Shown in pieces: positions 1 through 8,694 of a stretch of 64,000 nt of DNA. Where the stretch lies: positions 62,001 to 126,000 of the forward strand of contig CALFUT010000001.1 of assembly GCA_937929805.1 (NCBI GenBank), in the 5' to 3' direction. The position numbers were made by a program, and so were the translations under genes. The stretch's first letter is position 1; the number at the start of each line of letters is the position of its first letter. Source of the DNA: an uncultured Pirellulaceae bacterium (GTDB lineage Bacteria > Planctomycetota > Planctomycetia > Pirellulales > Pirellulaceae). The notes beneath the pieces are model-generated. The model did no database searches. It had not been told where the DNA came from and saw nothing but the letters and a program-made list of their open reading frames with translations.

Positions 1-1571
1 GCGTCGTGCCCCAACGAGTCGTTGACAATCTTGAAATCATCCAGATCAAGAAACGAAACGCCAAATCTCAACGTCTTGTTTGTGTCCGACTCAATTAGCT
101 CGCGTATTCGCTGGCGAAAGTACCTTCGGTTGGGAAGACTGGTCAGGTTATCGTGCAACGCTTGCCGATGGAGTTCGCTGCGCGTCGATTCAATCTGCGT
201 GATATCAGAGAACATGGCAATCAAGTTTGTGACTTCGCCAAGGTGATTGCGCGACGGACTGAGGCTTAGCCAGCTGGAAACAAAATCGCCGTCCGGTTTC
301 AAAAGTTTGACATGGCCAAACCAAGGCGTCCCCGCCGTCACCAAATTGACAATGTCGTCAAAGTCAGCATCTCCCCAATCGACAAATGGCTTCAAGCTGC
401 AACCGATTAACTGTTTTCGGTTCGATCCCACGGTGCCAATGAATTCTGGATTGGCCTCAAAAATACCACCGTCTTTTCCAAGAATCGCGACGCTCTCGTG
501 CGCACTTTCGAAAACACTGGCCAGCAATCGCAAACGCCGTCGAGTCGACAGTTCTACCGTCACGTCACGAGAGGCGGTCACGACAAATGCGGCCCCTGAG
601 ACCGGATCATAAAATCTTGAACGGTAGGTCGAAAGTGTTGTTACGGATCCGTCCGATCTTCTAAGCCATTCCGTATCGATCGATGCCTTCCCTGTCTCCA
701 GAACCTGCTCATCTAGCTTTTTGGAGTACGACGCATCCGTCCCCACTAGATCGCAGAAGACTTGGCCTTGAATCCGGTCAAACGGAAGATCAACTAGGCT
801 ACAGAATGCTTCGTTGGCCAGCACATACTTCAAATCGGCCGACTTGACTGACAGCGGTTGCTGCACACTGTTGATCGTGTGATGCAAAAAGTCATGACTG
901 CGAACCAGTTCGTTCTGAAATCTCTTCAGCCTTGAAACGTCATGCCCTGTGACCAAGACGGAAGCTTCGCCTTCGCTATCGAGCACGCGAAAGCGTAATT
1001 CGATCCACAGCTCACCGGCAGAAGTTTCGCGACAGAGTTCACACACTACGCTCCGCTCTTGTGCAAGTTGTTGCAGCAGCGAGTCAGACCACTCAAGGTT
1101 CGGTATGTTAAATGTCTCTCGGAGCAAGTGGTAGAAATTACAGCTTTTCAGTTTGTCGGCCGAGCATCCAAGCAGTCGCGTGGATGCTTGATTGACAGCC
1201 ACGCATCGCTGTTGGTTCAGCAGCAGAAACGCATCGTTAGACTGCTGGAAAATGGCTTTCGCAAGTTGTCGATTTTCGTTGCCTGCAAATTCAAGCCACT
1301 CGCCGATCCCTAGCTCTGCATGGGCAACCGGCTCGGTAAGTTCGGGAAATGTTGCCCCAACCTGATCGATCTCTGGTTGATGTTGCTCGCTTAACGCGTG
1401 CGGTATTTCTTGAGCCAATCCTTCTACGGAAGAGTTCATATCGACCGCGTCGTTGACCAGCAGCTCCAGCTGCGAAATATCGGGAGGGCCAGCATCGGAT
1501 GGATTAGCCTGTGTGAAACCTACGGAGGTGTCGACAGGCTGGATGTCAGAATGCGATGGTGTCGGGGTCAT
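1..1571 (-). CDS. PAS-PAS-PAS-GGDEF diguanylate cyclase (3' end outside window)
   Basis: The gene reads leftward and runs off the window, so only about the first 523 residues are visible. The ATG at 1571 is the only in-frame ATG after the upstream stop at 1731-1733. Three PAS-like sensor modules can be read at roughly residues 95-205, 224-340 and 345-460. Then comes the start of a GGDEF domain: DNLTSLPNRR near residue 468 and the metal/substrate motif DLDDFKIVNDSLGHDA near 509. The GGDEF signature itself lies beyond position 1, so cyclase activity cannot be judged, nor whether an EAL domain follows. No transmembrane segment is seen, so the protein is probably a cytosolic c-di-GMP sensor enzyme. 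Confidence 0.9.
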   Translation of the reverse strand, partial: MTPTPSHSDIQPVDTSVGFTQANPSDAGPPDISQLELLVNDAVDMNSSVEGLAQEIPHALSEQHQPEIDQVGATFPELTEPVAHAELGIGEWLEFAGNENRQLAKAIFQQSNDAFLLLNQQRCVAVNQASTRLLGCSADKLKSCNFYHLLRETFNIPNLEWSDSLLQQLAQERSVVCELCRETSAGELWIELRFRVLDSEGEASVLVTGHDVSRLKRFQNELVRSHDFLHHTINSVQQPLSVKSADLKYVLANEAFCSLVDLPFDRIQGQVFCDLVGTDASYSKKLDEQVLETGKASIDTEWLRRSDGSVTTLSTYRSRFYDPVSGAAFVVTASRDVTVELSTRRRLRLLASVFESAHESVAILGKDGGIFEANPEFIGTVGSNRKQLIGCSLKPFVDWGDADFDDIVNLVTAGTPWFGHVKLLKPDGDFVSSWLSLSPSRNHLGEVTNLIAMFSDITQIESTRSELHRQALHDNLTSLPNRRYFRQRIRELIESDTNKTLRFGVSFLDLDDFKIVNDSLGHD

Positions 1572-2086
1572 CGGAAAAGCCAGATCGCAGGTCGCGTGTT
1601 GAAAAGGGCCGAATGGCTTTGAAAAACATAGGTCATTTCGCTCAACGAAGTCGGCATTGGTGTTGAAATCGCAATGCCTTTGATTCGAATCGATCGTGCC
1701 GTTCCAGTCACGACGGTCGTAGGGATCGTATCAACGGAGTCGCGAAAACGAAGCTGGTTTCACGCTTGAGAGAAGCCATCGCGACTCACGCGTTACTCAA
1801 AACTCGATGGGCCACGGTATCCATTCGTGAAGCCAATTCAATTTTGGCGACCCAACGAAACAGCCCAGTCTTACCCGTTTCCCAACTGCTGCGAGGCTGT
1901 GTTTTGCGAGCCATCTAACGTTCAAAAACGCAAGCGTTTCTAAATTACATTTCTCGTGCCGCTGTGTATGCCAGAGCACAACGACCTAGGAACGACATCT
2001 CTAGCATGCGCCGCGTGCTCGGTACCGGTTTCGGGTGAATCGAGCAGTTTTTCCGATATTTCTCAGCACTTTTTTGAGTAGCAAAC
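1572..2086. other. Intergenic region between divergent genes
   Basis: About 515 bases separate the start of the GGDEF gene from the start of the spondin-like gene. Open frames here are short, lack recognisable domains or signal peptides, and look incidental. Promoters for both divergent genes must lie here, but I see no convincing -35/-10 pair, repeat or RNA structure. Confidence 0.5.
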
Positions 2087-2949
2087 ATGAAACACAGCCT
2101 TAAGAACTTCAAAGCGTTTTTGCTGGCCGCATCGGTCACTGCCGTTGCTTCACCTCTGACGTACAAGCACAGCAGCGTATTCAAGTTGAAATCACCAACA
2201 ACGCTCCCACGAACGGTGTTGTGCTGACACCGTTGTGGACAGGCTTTCACGACGGCAGCTTCAGTACATTCACCGGTGGTACTGCGGCGTCAGCTGGACT
2301 CGAATCAATCGCCGAAGACGGTCAAGTTGGCACGCTTTCAGGTGAATTCAACGCCGCGGTGGCCGGCGGAGTTGACGCAAATATTAATAATGGCCTTGCA
2401 ACGGGCTCGGCAAGCGGTCCACCACCGATCCAGCCCGGTGAAACAGCGTCAAGTCTGTTCGACTTGGCAACTGACGGCAGTAACGACTTTCTGTCATTTG
2501 CTTCGATGGTTCTGATTTCGAACGACTTTTTCATCGGTAATTCGAGCGCGATTGACATCAGCAGCGTTTTGTCTGGCGGTGGTCCCATCACTATCCCGGT
2601 CGCCTCCGTTTATGACGCCGGAACAGAAGTAGAAGACTTCGCGTTTACGGCCACCCCCCCGTTCTTTGGCTTGGGTGGCGGTCAAACCGGCCCCAACCAA
2701 AGTGGTCCCGTGGCCGATACAGGCTTGGTTTCTCTACTTCCTTCCACCGGTGATCCGTTTGCTGCCTTCGCGAATGCCGCGTTGCTTGGCCCGGACGGCG
2801 TTCCTGCAGCGTTCAACTTCAACGACACCGACCTCTACCAAAACGGAATCGCCACGATCACGATCAGTGCCGTCGCCATTCCCGAGCCGACATCACTGAC
2901 TGCGTTGCTGGCCATGGGCACCTGCGGCCTACTGCGCCGTCGACGCTAA
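2087..2949 (+). pseudogene. Spondin-like PEP-CTERM secreted protein, apparently frameshifted
   Basis: ATG 2087 opens a good signal peptide (MKHSLKNFKAFLLAASVTAV) but that frame stops at about 2226. The mature protein continues in another frame from about 2161 (VQAQQRIQVEITNNAP), through LTPLWTGFHDGSF, which resembles the Spondin_N family, and ends at 2949 with a PEP-CTERM tail (IPEPTSLTALLAM, then RRRR). A single missing base near 2153-2161 would join signal peptide and body and give a plausible cleavage at VQA-QQ. No ATG, GTG or TTG opens the second frame upstream of a GTG at 2221, inside the domain. If intact, the protein would be exported and sorted to the envelope or matrix. Either a real mutation or a sequencing error fits. 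Confidence 0.75.
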
Positions 2950-3000
2950 TGCTCGTCCAAACGCACCTTTCAAGGGTTGCAAAACTCTTGATCTCTCGAG

Positions 3001-3030
3001 AAACCACGTTCTTTCCGAGCGTGGTTTTTT
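3001..3030 (+). terminator. Rho-independent terminator after the PEP-CTERM gene
   Basis: An 8-bp stem (AAACCACG 3001-3008 with CGTGGTTT 3020-3027) is followed by a run of T. It lies 51 bases after the stop at 2949 and just before the U32 peptidase gene. Confidence 0.8.
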
Positions 3031-3085
3031 CGTGCGCTATTCTGGTATGCTGGGCGGATTCTCATCCCCTTCATATGCCGTCGCC

Positions 3086-5692
3086 ATGTCCAAACTCCTT
3101 CGCAAACCTGAACTTATGAGCCCCGCCGGCGATTGGCCTCAGCTTCAGGCTGCGATCGAAACGGGTGCGGACGCAGTTTACTTTGGCCTGAACCACTTTT
3201 CAGCTCGAGCGAAAGTCGGTTTCTCGTTGGACGATCTGCCCGAGGTCATGTCCACCCTTCACGCTCGCGGCGTCCAAGGCTTCGTCGCGTTTAATACGTT
3301 GGTCTTCGATCACGAACTAAGCCAAGCCGAAACAGCGATCATCGCGATGGCTCAAGCCGGAGTCGACGCCGTCATCGTGCAGGATATCGGCGTCGCAAAG
3401 CTGTGCCGAAAAGTTGCTCCTCAGCTGACACTCCACGGCAGCACTCAAATGTCGATCACCAGCGCCCAAGGAGCCGAACTGGCCGCTTCGTTCGGATGCA
3501 GCCGAGTGGTTCTGGGTCGCGAACTGAGCCTAGCCGATATCCGCCGCATCGCGGAAGCCACCGATGTCGAGCTGGAAGTCTTCGTCCACGGAGCGTTGTG
3601 CGTTTCGTACTCCGGTCAGTGTTTCAGCAGCGAAGCTTGGGGCGGCCGAAGCGCCAACCGAGGCAAATGCGCTCAGGCGTGTCGACTTTCGTACGACCTA
3701 ATTGTCGACGGACAGATGCGCGACCTTGGTGATGCTCGCTACTTGCTGTCGCCGGGCGATCTTTACGCACTCGAACAGATTCCCGAACTTGTGAGCATGG
3801 GCATCCATTGCCTGAAGATCGAGGGCCGTTACAAAGACGCCAACTATGTCGCGGCGACCACTCAAGCCTATCGACAAGCGATCGATCTGGCGTGTCTAGG
3901 TTTACCCGTCGAACAGGACGACGAAGACCGGCTGCAATTGGAGCAGATCTATTCGCGAGGACTTGGGGCTCACTTCATGTCCGGCACGGATCACCAATCG
4001 GTTGTCCAAGGTCGCGCTCCACGGCACCGAGGCGTGAAAGTTGGTTCCGTGATGCAGGTTGGAGCCAAATCGGTCACCGTTCAAATCGATCACGATATTG
4101 AACTAGGAGACGGTCTTGTCTTCGATGCCGCCGATTGGCGAAGTCCGGACGAACCGGAAGAAGGCGGGCACGTGTACGAGGTCAAGCCAATCGCGGACGA
4201 CTTAGTCAAGTTGGCATTCGAACACGGCCGGATTGATTTTGACCGCATCAAGGTCGGAGATTGGGTTTGGCGTTCGCACGATCCGCAGTTGATCAAAAGC
4301 CTCAAGCCAATTACCACGACCGAAGTGCCACTGTTCACTCGTCCCATCAATTTCGAAGTCACCGCCAACGGAGGCTCTCCGATCCAGATCGTCGCGACCG
4401 TCACAAGCATAAGCCCGACGCGCAAGCGAGTGGATCCTTCGCCCGACGCTGCTCTTTCGTCCGACGCGACACCTGGCGACGCCAACGCCTATCACACCGC
4501 CACCTTCATCGGCGATCACCCGCTGGAACCCGCCGCCAAGCGTCCCTTGGACAAAGAAATCTTGCAGGACAAGCTTGGCCGACTTGGTGGCACACCGTTT
4601 CACTTGGGGACGCTGAACCTGCTGACCAACGATCCCGTTTTTGTCCAAACCAGTGTCTTGAATCAAGCTCGGCGTCAGCTGGTCGACGAACTTTTCGATC
4701 AAGCGGGCGAGCCGCAATCGATCCCCGCCGCTCCGGCGCTTGATCAGATTCACCGGCAGACAACGATTCATGCCAAGCCGGCTCAACCGACCAACGCGAG
4801 CCCGCAATTGCACGTCCTTGTCCGCACTGCCGATCAGCTGGATGGCGTGCTCGACTCCGTAGAAACGCCGCCCGCCAGTATAACGCTCGACTATTTGGAA
4901 CTGTACGGTCTACGAACCTCGGTCGAAAAAATCCGAGCCGCCGGGCTGATCCCTCGAGTCGCAAGTCCTCGAATTCTCAAACCTAGCGAACAGAATGTCA
5001 TCAAATTTCTGTTGTCGCTGGAGTGCCCGATTCTGGTTCGCTCGGGCGGGCTGCTGTTCGATTTGATTCGCAACGCCGATGCGGATGCAACGCCGCCCCA
5101 GTTGATCGGTGACTTCAGTCTTAACGCGGCCAACGCGATCAGTGTTTCCGAACTGCTGAACCTTGGCCTGACTCGAATCACGCCAACTTATGATTTGAAC
5201 TCGCAGCAAGTCACCGATTTGACGCAGCAAATTCACGGCTCCTTCCTTGAGCCCGTCATCTATTCGCAGCTGCCGGTCTTTCACACCGAACATTGCGTCT
5301 TCTGCAAATTTCTATCCGATGGCACCGATAACACGAACTGTGGGCACCCGTGCGAGAAGCATCAAGTTTCTGTTCGCGACTCCAAAGGACGAGCCCATCC
5401 CGTGATGGCGGACGTCGGTTGCCGCAACACGGTATTCGGAGCCGAAGCCCAAACCGATTCGAAATCACTGAAGCCGTGGCTCGAATCCGGCATTCGAGAT
5501 TTTCGCATCGAGTTCGTTCATCACTCGACCGAACAAGTTGCCAACATCACCAAGGCGTATCAGAATTTTTTCAACGGCAACCTTTCGACCGAACAATTGG
5601 ACGTGGAACTGATCGCAAATTCACCTCAGGGAATTACCGAAGGCAGTCTGTACGTCCCGGACGACTATCAAGAACTGGTTCAGTTGAACTAA
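3086..5692 (+). CDS. U32 family peptidase / RlhA-like protein
   Basis: 868 residues. The N-terminal half is a U32 domain beginning KPELMSPAGDWPQLQAAIE, with GADAVYFGLNHFSARA, FNTLVFDHEL, the family signature around EVFVHGALCVSYSGQC and a Cys cluster (GKCAQACRLSYDL). The C-terminal half has a second Cys cluster, HCVFCKF...CGHPCEKH. Related proteins (E. coli RlhA/YegQ) act in tRNA or 23S rRNA hydroxylation rather than proteolysis, so an RNA-modification role is likelier than a peptidase role. The long form, with extra C-terminal domains, exceeds E. coli RlhA in length. ATG 3086 is preferred over GTG 3032, because the latter lies directly against the terminator and adds 18 residues without family similarity. 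No Shine-Dalgarno is evident. Confidence 0.9.
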   Translation: MSKLLRKPELMSPAGDWPQLQAAIETGADAVYFGLNHFSARAKVGFSLDDLPEVMSTLHARGVQGFVAFNTLVFDHELSQAETAIIAMAQAGVDAVIVQDIGVAKLCRKVAPQLTLHGSTQMSITSAQGAELAASFGCSRVVLGRELSLADIRRIAEATDVELEVFVHGALCVSYSGQCFSSEAWGGRSANRGKCAQACRLSYDLIVDGQMRDLGDARYLLSPGDLYALEQIPELVSMGIHCLKIEGRYKDANYVAATTQAYRQAIDLACLGLPVEQDDEDRLQLEQIYSRGLGAHFMSGTDHQSVVQGRAPRHRGVKVGSVMQVGAKSVTVQIDHDIELGDGLVFDAADWRSPDEPEEGGHVYEVKPIADDLVKLAFEHGRIDFDRIKVGDWVWRSHDPQLIKSLKPITTTEVPLFTRPINFEVTANGGSPIQIVATVTSISPTRKRVDPSPDAALSSDATPGDANAYHTATFIGDHPLEPAAKRPLDKEILQDKLGRLGGTPFHLGTLNLLTNDPVFVQTSVLNQARRQLVDELFDQAGEPQSIPAAPALDQIHRQTTIHAKPAQPTNASPQLHVLVRTADQLDGVLDSVETPPASITLDYLELYGLRTSVEKIRAAGLIPRVASPRILKPSEQNVIKFLLSLECPILVRSGGLLFDLIRNADADATPPQLIGDFSLNAANAISVSELLNLGLTRITPTYDLNSQQVTDLTQQIHGSFLEPVIYSQLPVFHTEHCVFCKFLSDGTDNTNCGHPCEKHQVSVRDSKGRAHPVMADVGCRNTVFGAEAQTDSKSLKPWLESGIRDFRIEFVHHSTEQVANITKAYQNFFNGNLSTEQLDVELIANSPQGITEGSLYVPDDYQELVQLN

Positions 5693-5749
5693 TGTTGAAA
5701 AAACCTTAGCGGACTTCGCCAAAGTCCTGCCACCGCCTCGCACCGAATC

Positions 5750-6583
5750 ATGCTGCACCGTGCCATCAATTCTCTGATTCTAGGGCTCGTCGCTTCGGTA
5801 GCCGCATCGATTCGTGCGGTCCACATCAATCGCGTGAGATTCGAAAACGTCGACGGCCGTGCGTTCGTTTTGAAAGAACGGCATCGGCTCAACTGGCTGC
5901 TGATTATTCCGGGCAACTTTGTGTTTCGATGGCGACAGGTTCCAGTCCAAGTGCTCCACACAAACCAATGGAAAGCGTGGGAACGAGCCATTGTGCCACT
6001 GGAGCACCCACCCCAAGAACCCAACTCTCGATCGCTGGCGATCCCCAAAATCGATGGCATTACGCTGTGTCAACTCTTGGGCGACGGCAACATCTTGGCA
6101 GAACAAAAACTGGAACTCGTTTCTCTGGCTGCGCGTTCGTTACGGAAATTCCATCAACGTGAAATTGACGCACCCGCGCACGGCTCTATTCGCCTCAGTC
6201 ACGGCGACGCGACGGTTCGCAACGTGATGATCAGTCGGGAAATGCAAACCGCGACTTGGTTCGATTTTGACCTGCGTCACGACCTGAGAGTAAAGCCCGA
6301 TGATCGCCACGCCGATGACCTGAGAGCATTACTGTTCTCGGCCGCTCATTATTTCCCGGATGAAAATCTGATGACTCTCGTCCGCGTGATCAAGGAAACT
6401 TACGACGAAGCCCACGTCTGGGAAAAATTGGCTCAGCAGGCACACCGCCGCTGGTTCAACTTGGACCTGTTCCATCTGGCTCACACGCGTCCGATCCATG
6501 AAGCTGGCAAAAAACCGATTGCTGGCAGAATTTCACTCGACCGCAACCATGCGATTGCGAAGGCGGTCGGCGACAACGGCTGA
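5750..6583 (+). CDS. Kinase-like protein (aminoglycoside/LPS kinase fold)
   Basis: 277 residues. It has features of the protein-kinase-like phosphotransferase fold: a beta-rich N-terminus with FVLKERHR, a catalytic-loop-like LSHGDATVRNVMI (HGD...N) around residue 155, and a metal-binding-like WFDFDLRHD about 15 residues later. The family includes aminoglycoside phosphotransferases and Kdo/LPS kinases; the substrate cannot be inferred. The first 22 residues are hydrophobic (INSLILGLVASVAASI) and may be a membrane anchor or a mis-chosen start. It follows the U32 gene by 57 bases on the same strand and may be co-transcribed. Confidence 0.6.
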   Translation: MLHRAINSLILGLVASVAASIRAVHINRVRFENVDGRAFVLKERHRLNWLLIIPGNFVFRWRQVPVQVLHTNQWKAWERAIVPLEHPPQEPNSRSLAIPKIDGITLCQLLGDGNILAEQKLELVSLAARSLRKFHQREIDAPAHGSIRLSHGDATVRNVMISREMQTATWFDFDLRHDLRVKPDDRHADDLRALLFSAAHYFPDENLMTLVRVIKETYDEAHVWEKLAQQAHRRWFNLDLFHLAHTRPIHEAGKKPIAGRISLDRNHAIAKAVGDNG

Positions 6584-6681
6584 ATCAGCGAACTTCTGCC
6601 ATAGAAGCAAATGCCGTATAATCCGACTCCGCGCAAATTTTCAAAAACTCGTTGTTTCAACCAACTTCAAGAATAGTCAAT

Positions 6682-8493
6682 ATGTCCACCGCCACTGTCA
6701 TCCGTCTGCCCGATCGAAACGATGTCAAACCTGAAGACACTTGGGATTTGTCGAAGCTGTACGATTCCGACGAGGCGTGGAATGCCTCGCTGGAAGAGTT
6801 CAAGAAAATGTATCCGGGCTACGAGCAGTTCCAAGGCAAGCTGAGCGAAAGCCCCGAGACATTGGCCGCCTGCCTGAAGTTCGACAGCGAACTGGAACGA
6901 CTTGGCGAGCGATTGGGTAACTACGCGTTCTTGAAAACGACCGAGGATCAAAGCAACAGCGACTACCAACGGATGGTTGGTCAGTTTCAGAACGCGGCGA
7001 CGCGTGCGGGCGAAGCCGGCAGCTACATTCGGCCCGAAATTCTGGCGATTGATGATGAAACGCTCGCATCTTTCTTAAAGGATCCGGTGCTTGAATTGTA
7101 CCGCCTAAGCCTAGAGCGACTGACTCGCTACAAGCAGTACACGCTTGGCGAAAAAGAAGAACAGCTACTGGCCATGCAAGGAGAAATGGCAGGCGCTTCG
7201 TCGAAGATTTTCCGCCAGTTGCACGATGCCGACTTGAAGTTCGGCGAAGTTGAAAACGAAAAAGGCGAAACGGTCGAGCTGTCCTCAAGCACGCTCAGCC
7301 AATTTTTAATCTCGCCCGATCGAAACGTTCGCAAAACGGCCTTCCATCAGTATTACGAGCAATTCACGGCCCACGAAAATTCGCTGTCGGCGATGCTCAG
7401 CGGCAGCATCCAGACCGACGTCTATTACGCACGTGCCCGAGGCTACGACAGCGCTTTGCATTCTGCTTTGTACGCTGACAACGTTCCGCAAACGGTTTAC
7501 GACAGCCTGATCGCAGCCGTCAGGAAAAATTTGCCAGCGTTGTTCAAGTACTACGACCTTCGCAAACGCAAAATGGGGCTCGATGAAATTCATCACTACG
7601 ACACTTACGTGCCGATTCTTAGCGACATCGATGTCGAGCACACTTGGGAAGCGGCGACCGACGTTGTCTGCGATTCACTGGCTCCGCTGGGCGACGAATA
7701 CGTCAACGTGTTGCGCGAAGGATTAAGCACCGGTCGTTGGTGCGATCGCTATCCGAACGCCGGCAAACAAAGCGGCGCGTTTAGCTACGGAACTTACGAT
7801 GGTAACCCGTACATCATGATGAACTACAAACCGAAAGTTCTGAACGATGTGTTTACGCTGACGCACGAGGCCGGTCACTCGATGCACTCGTACTACTCGA
7901 TTCAAAATCAGCCGTTCGAGTACTACAACTACACGATCTTTGTCGCCGAGGTCGCCAGTACGTTCAACGAGCAGTTGCTGACTCGACACATGCTGGACAA
8001 CGCGACCGACGATCGCTTCAAGGCGTATCTGATCAATAACGAGATCGACAGTATTCGATCGACCATTATTCGCCAGACCATGTTTGCCGAATTTGAAAAG
8101 ATCACGCATGAAATGTGCGAAGCGGGCGAGCCGCTGACCGTCGACGCGTTCAAGGAAACCTACGGAAATCTGTTGAAGGATTATTTTGGTCCGGAATTCG
8201 CGATTGACGACGAACTTCCGCTCGAGTGCCTGCGTATTCCACACTTCTACCGAGCGTTCTACGTTTACAAATACGCAACCGGTTTATCGGCGGCGATCGC
8301 ATTGAGCCAACGAGTGCTTAACGGCGGCCAGTCCGAGCTGAACGATTACTTGAGCTTCCTCAAAGGTGGCTGCAGCAAGTATCCGTTGGACCTTCTTCGC
8401 AGCGCGGGCGTGGACATGGAGAAACCCGAACCTGTCGACACGGCTCTGTCTCGATTCGCCGAACTGGTCGACGAGTTGGACTCGTTGCTGTAG
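6682..8493 (+). CDS. pepF: Oligoendopeptidase F (M3 metallopeptidase)
   Basis: 603 residues, the usual length for the M3B family. The zinc motif HEAGH is at residues 395-399, with the third ligand Glu near 423 in FVAEVASTFNEQ. The N-terminus carries the typical DTWDLSKLYDSDEAW segment. It hydrolyses oligopeptides in the cytoplasm; no signal peptide is present. ATG 6682 (MSTATVIRLP) is preferred to the TTG ten codons upstream. Confidence 0.95.
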   Translation: MSTATVIRLPDRNDVKPEDTWDLSKLYDSDEAWNASLEEFKKMYPGYEQFQGKLSESPETLAACLKFDSELERLGERLGNYAFLKTTEDQSNSDYQRMVGQFQNAATRAGEAGSYIRPEILAIDDETLASFLKDPVLELYRLSLERLTRYKQYTLGEKEEQLLAMQGEMAGASSKIFRQLHDADLKFGEVENEKGETVELSSSTLSQFLISPDRNVRKTAFHQYYEQFTAHENSLSAMLSGSIQTDVYYARARGYDSALHSALYADNVPQTVYDSLIAAVRKNLPALFKYYDLRKRKMGLDEIHHYDTYVPILSDIDVEHTWEAATDVVCDSLAPLGDEYVNVLREGLSTGRWCDRYPNAGKQSGAFSYGTYDGNPYIMMNYKPKVLNDVFTLTHEAGHSMHSYYSIQNQPFEYYNYTIFVAEVASTFNEQLLTRHMLDNATDDRFKAYLINNEIDSIRSTIIRQTMFAEFEKITHEMCEAGEPLTVDAFKETYGNLLKDYFGPEFAIDDELPLECLRIPHFYRAFYVYKYATGLSAAIALSQRVLNGGQSELNDYLSFLKGGCSKYPLDLLRSAGVDMEKPEPVDTALSRFAELVDELDSLL

Positions 8494-8514
8494 TCCGAAT
8501 TCTCCAAAAGAAGA

Positions 8515-8609
8515 TTTGAACAGGAGATAACAAAGTAAACGAAGCCGAAATTTAAAGCACTTGCTCCTCCGTTTTCTCTATTGCATCCCTCTGTTATCTT
8601 CTGTTCAAA
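8515..8609. repeat. Imperfect inverted repeat in the pepF-HEXXH intergenic region
   Basis: 8515-8535 and 8589-8609 are near-perfect reverse complements (21 bases, two mismatches), and the similarity weakly continues inward. The pair encloses about 53 bases. The 3' arm is followed by the start region of the next gene. It could fold as a long hairpin (weak terminator) or be a dispersed intergenic repeat. Confidence 0.6.
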
Positions 8610-8694
8610 ACCTGCAACTCAAAATCGTTTTAGTGTGACTCAACCACCGCCAACACGACCCCGCCACCAACTTATCTTTTCTCATCGAGTCCTC

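Noticed and set aside
1797-2250. Leftward open frames between the GGDEF and spondin-like genes
   Set aside because: They overlap the signal peptide of the rightward gene and have no domain, signal or start-site support.
2087-2949. Programmed frameshift at the T-run near 2115-2120 in the spondin-like gene
   Set aside because: A shift there would replace the hydrophobic signal core with polar residues; the break must lie after ASVTAVASPL, where no slippery heptamer is seen.
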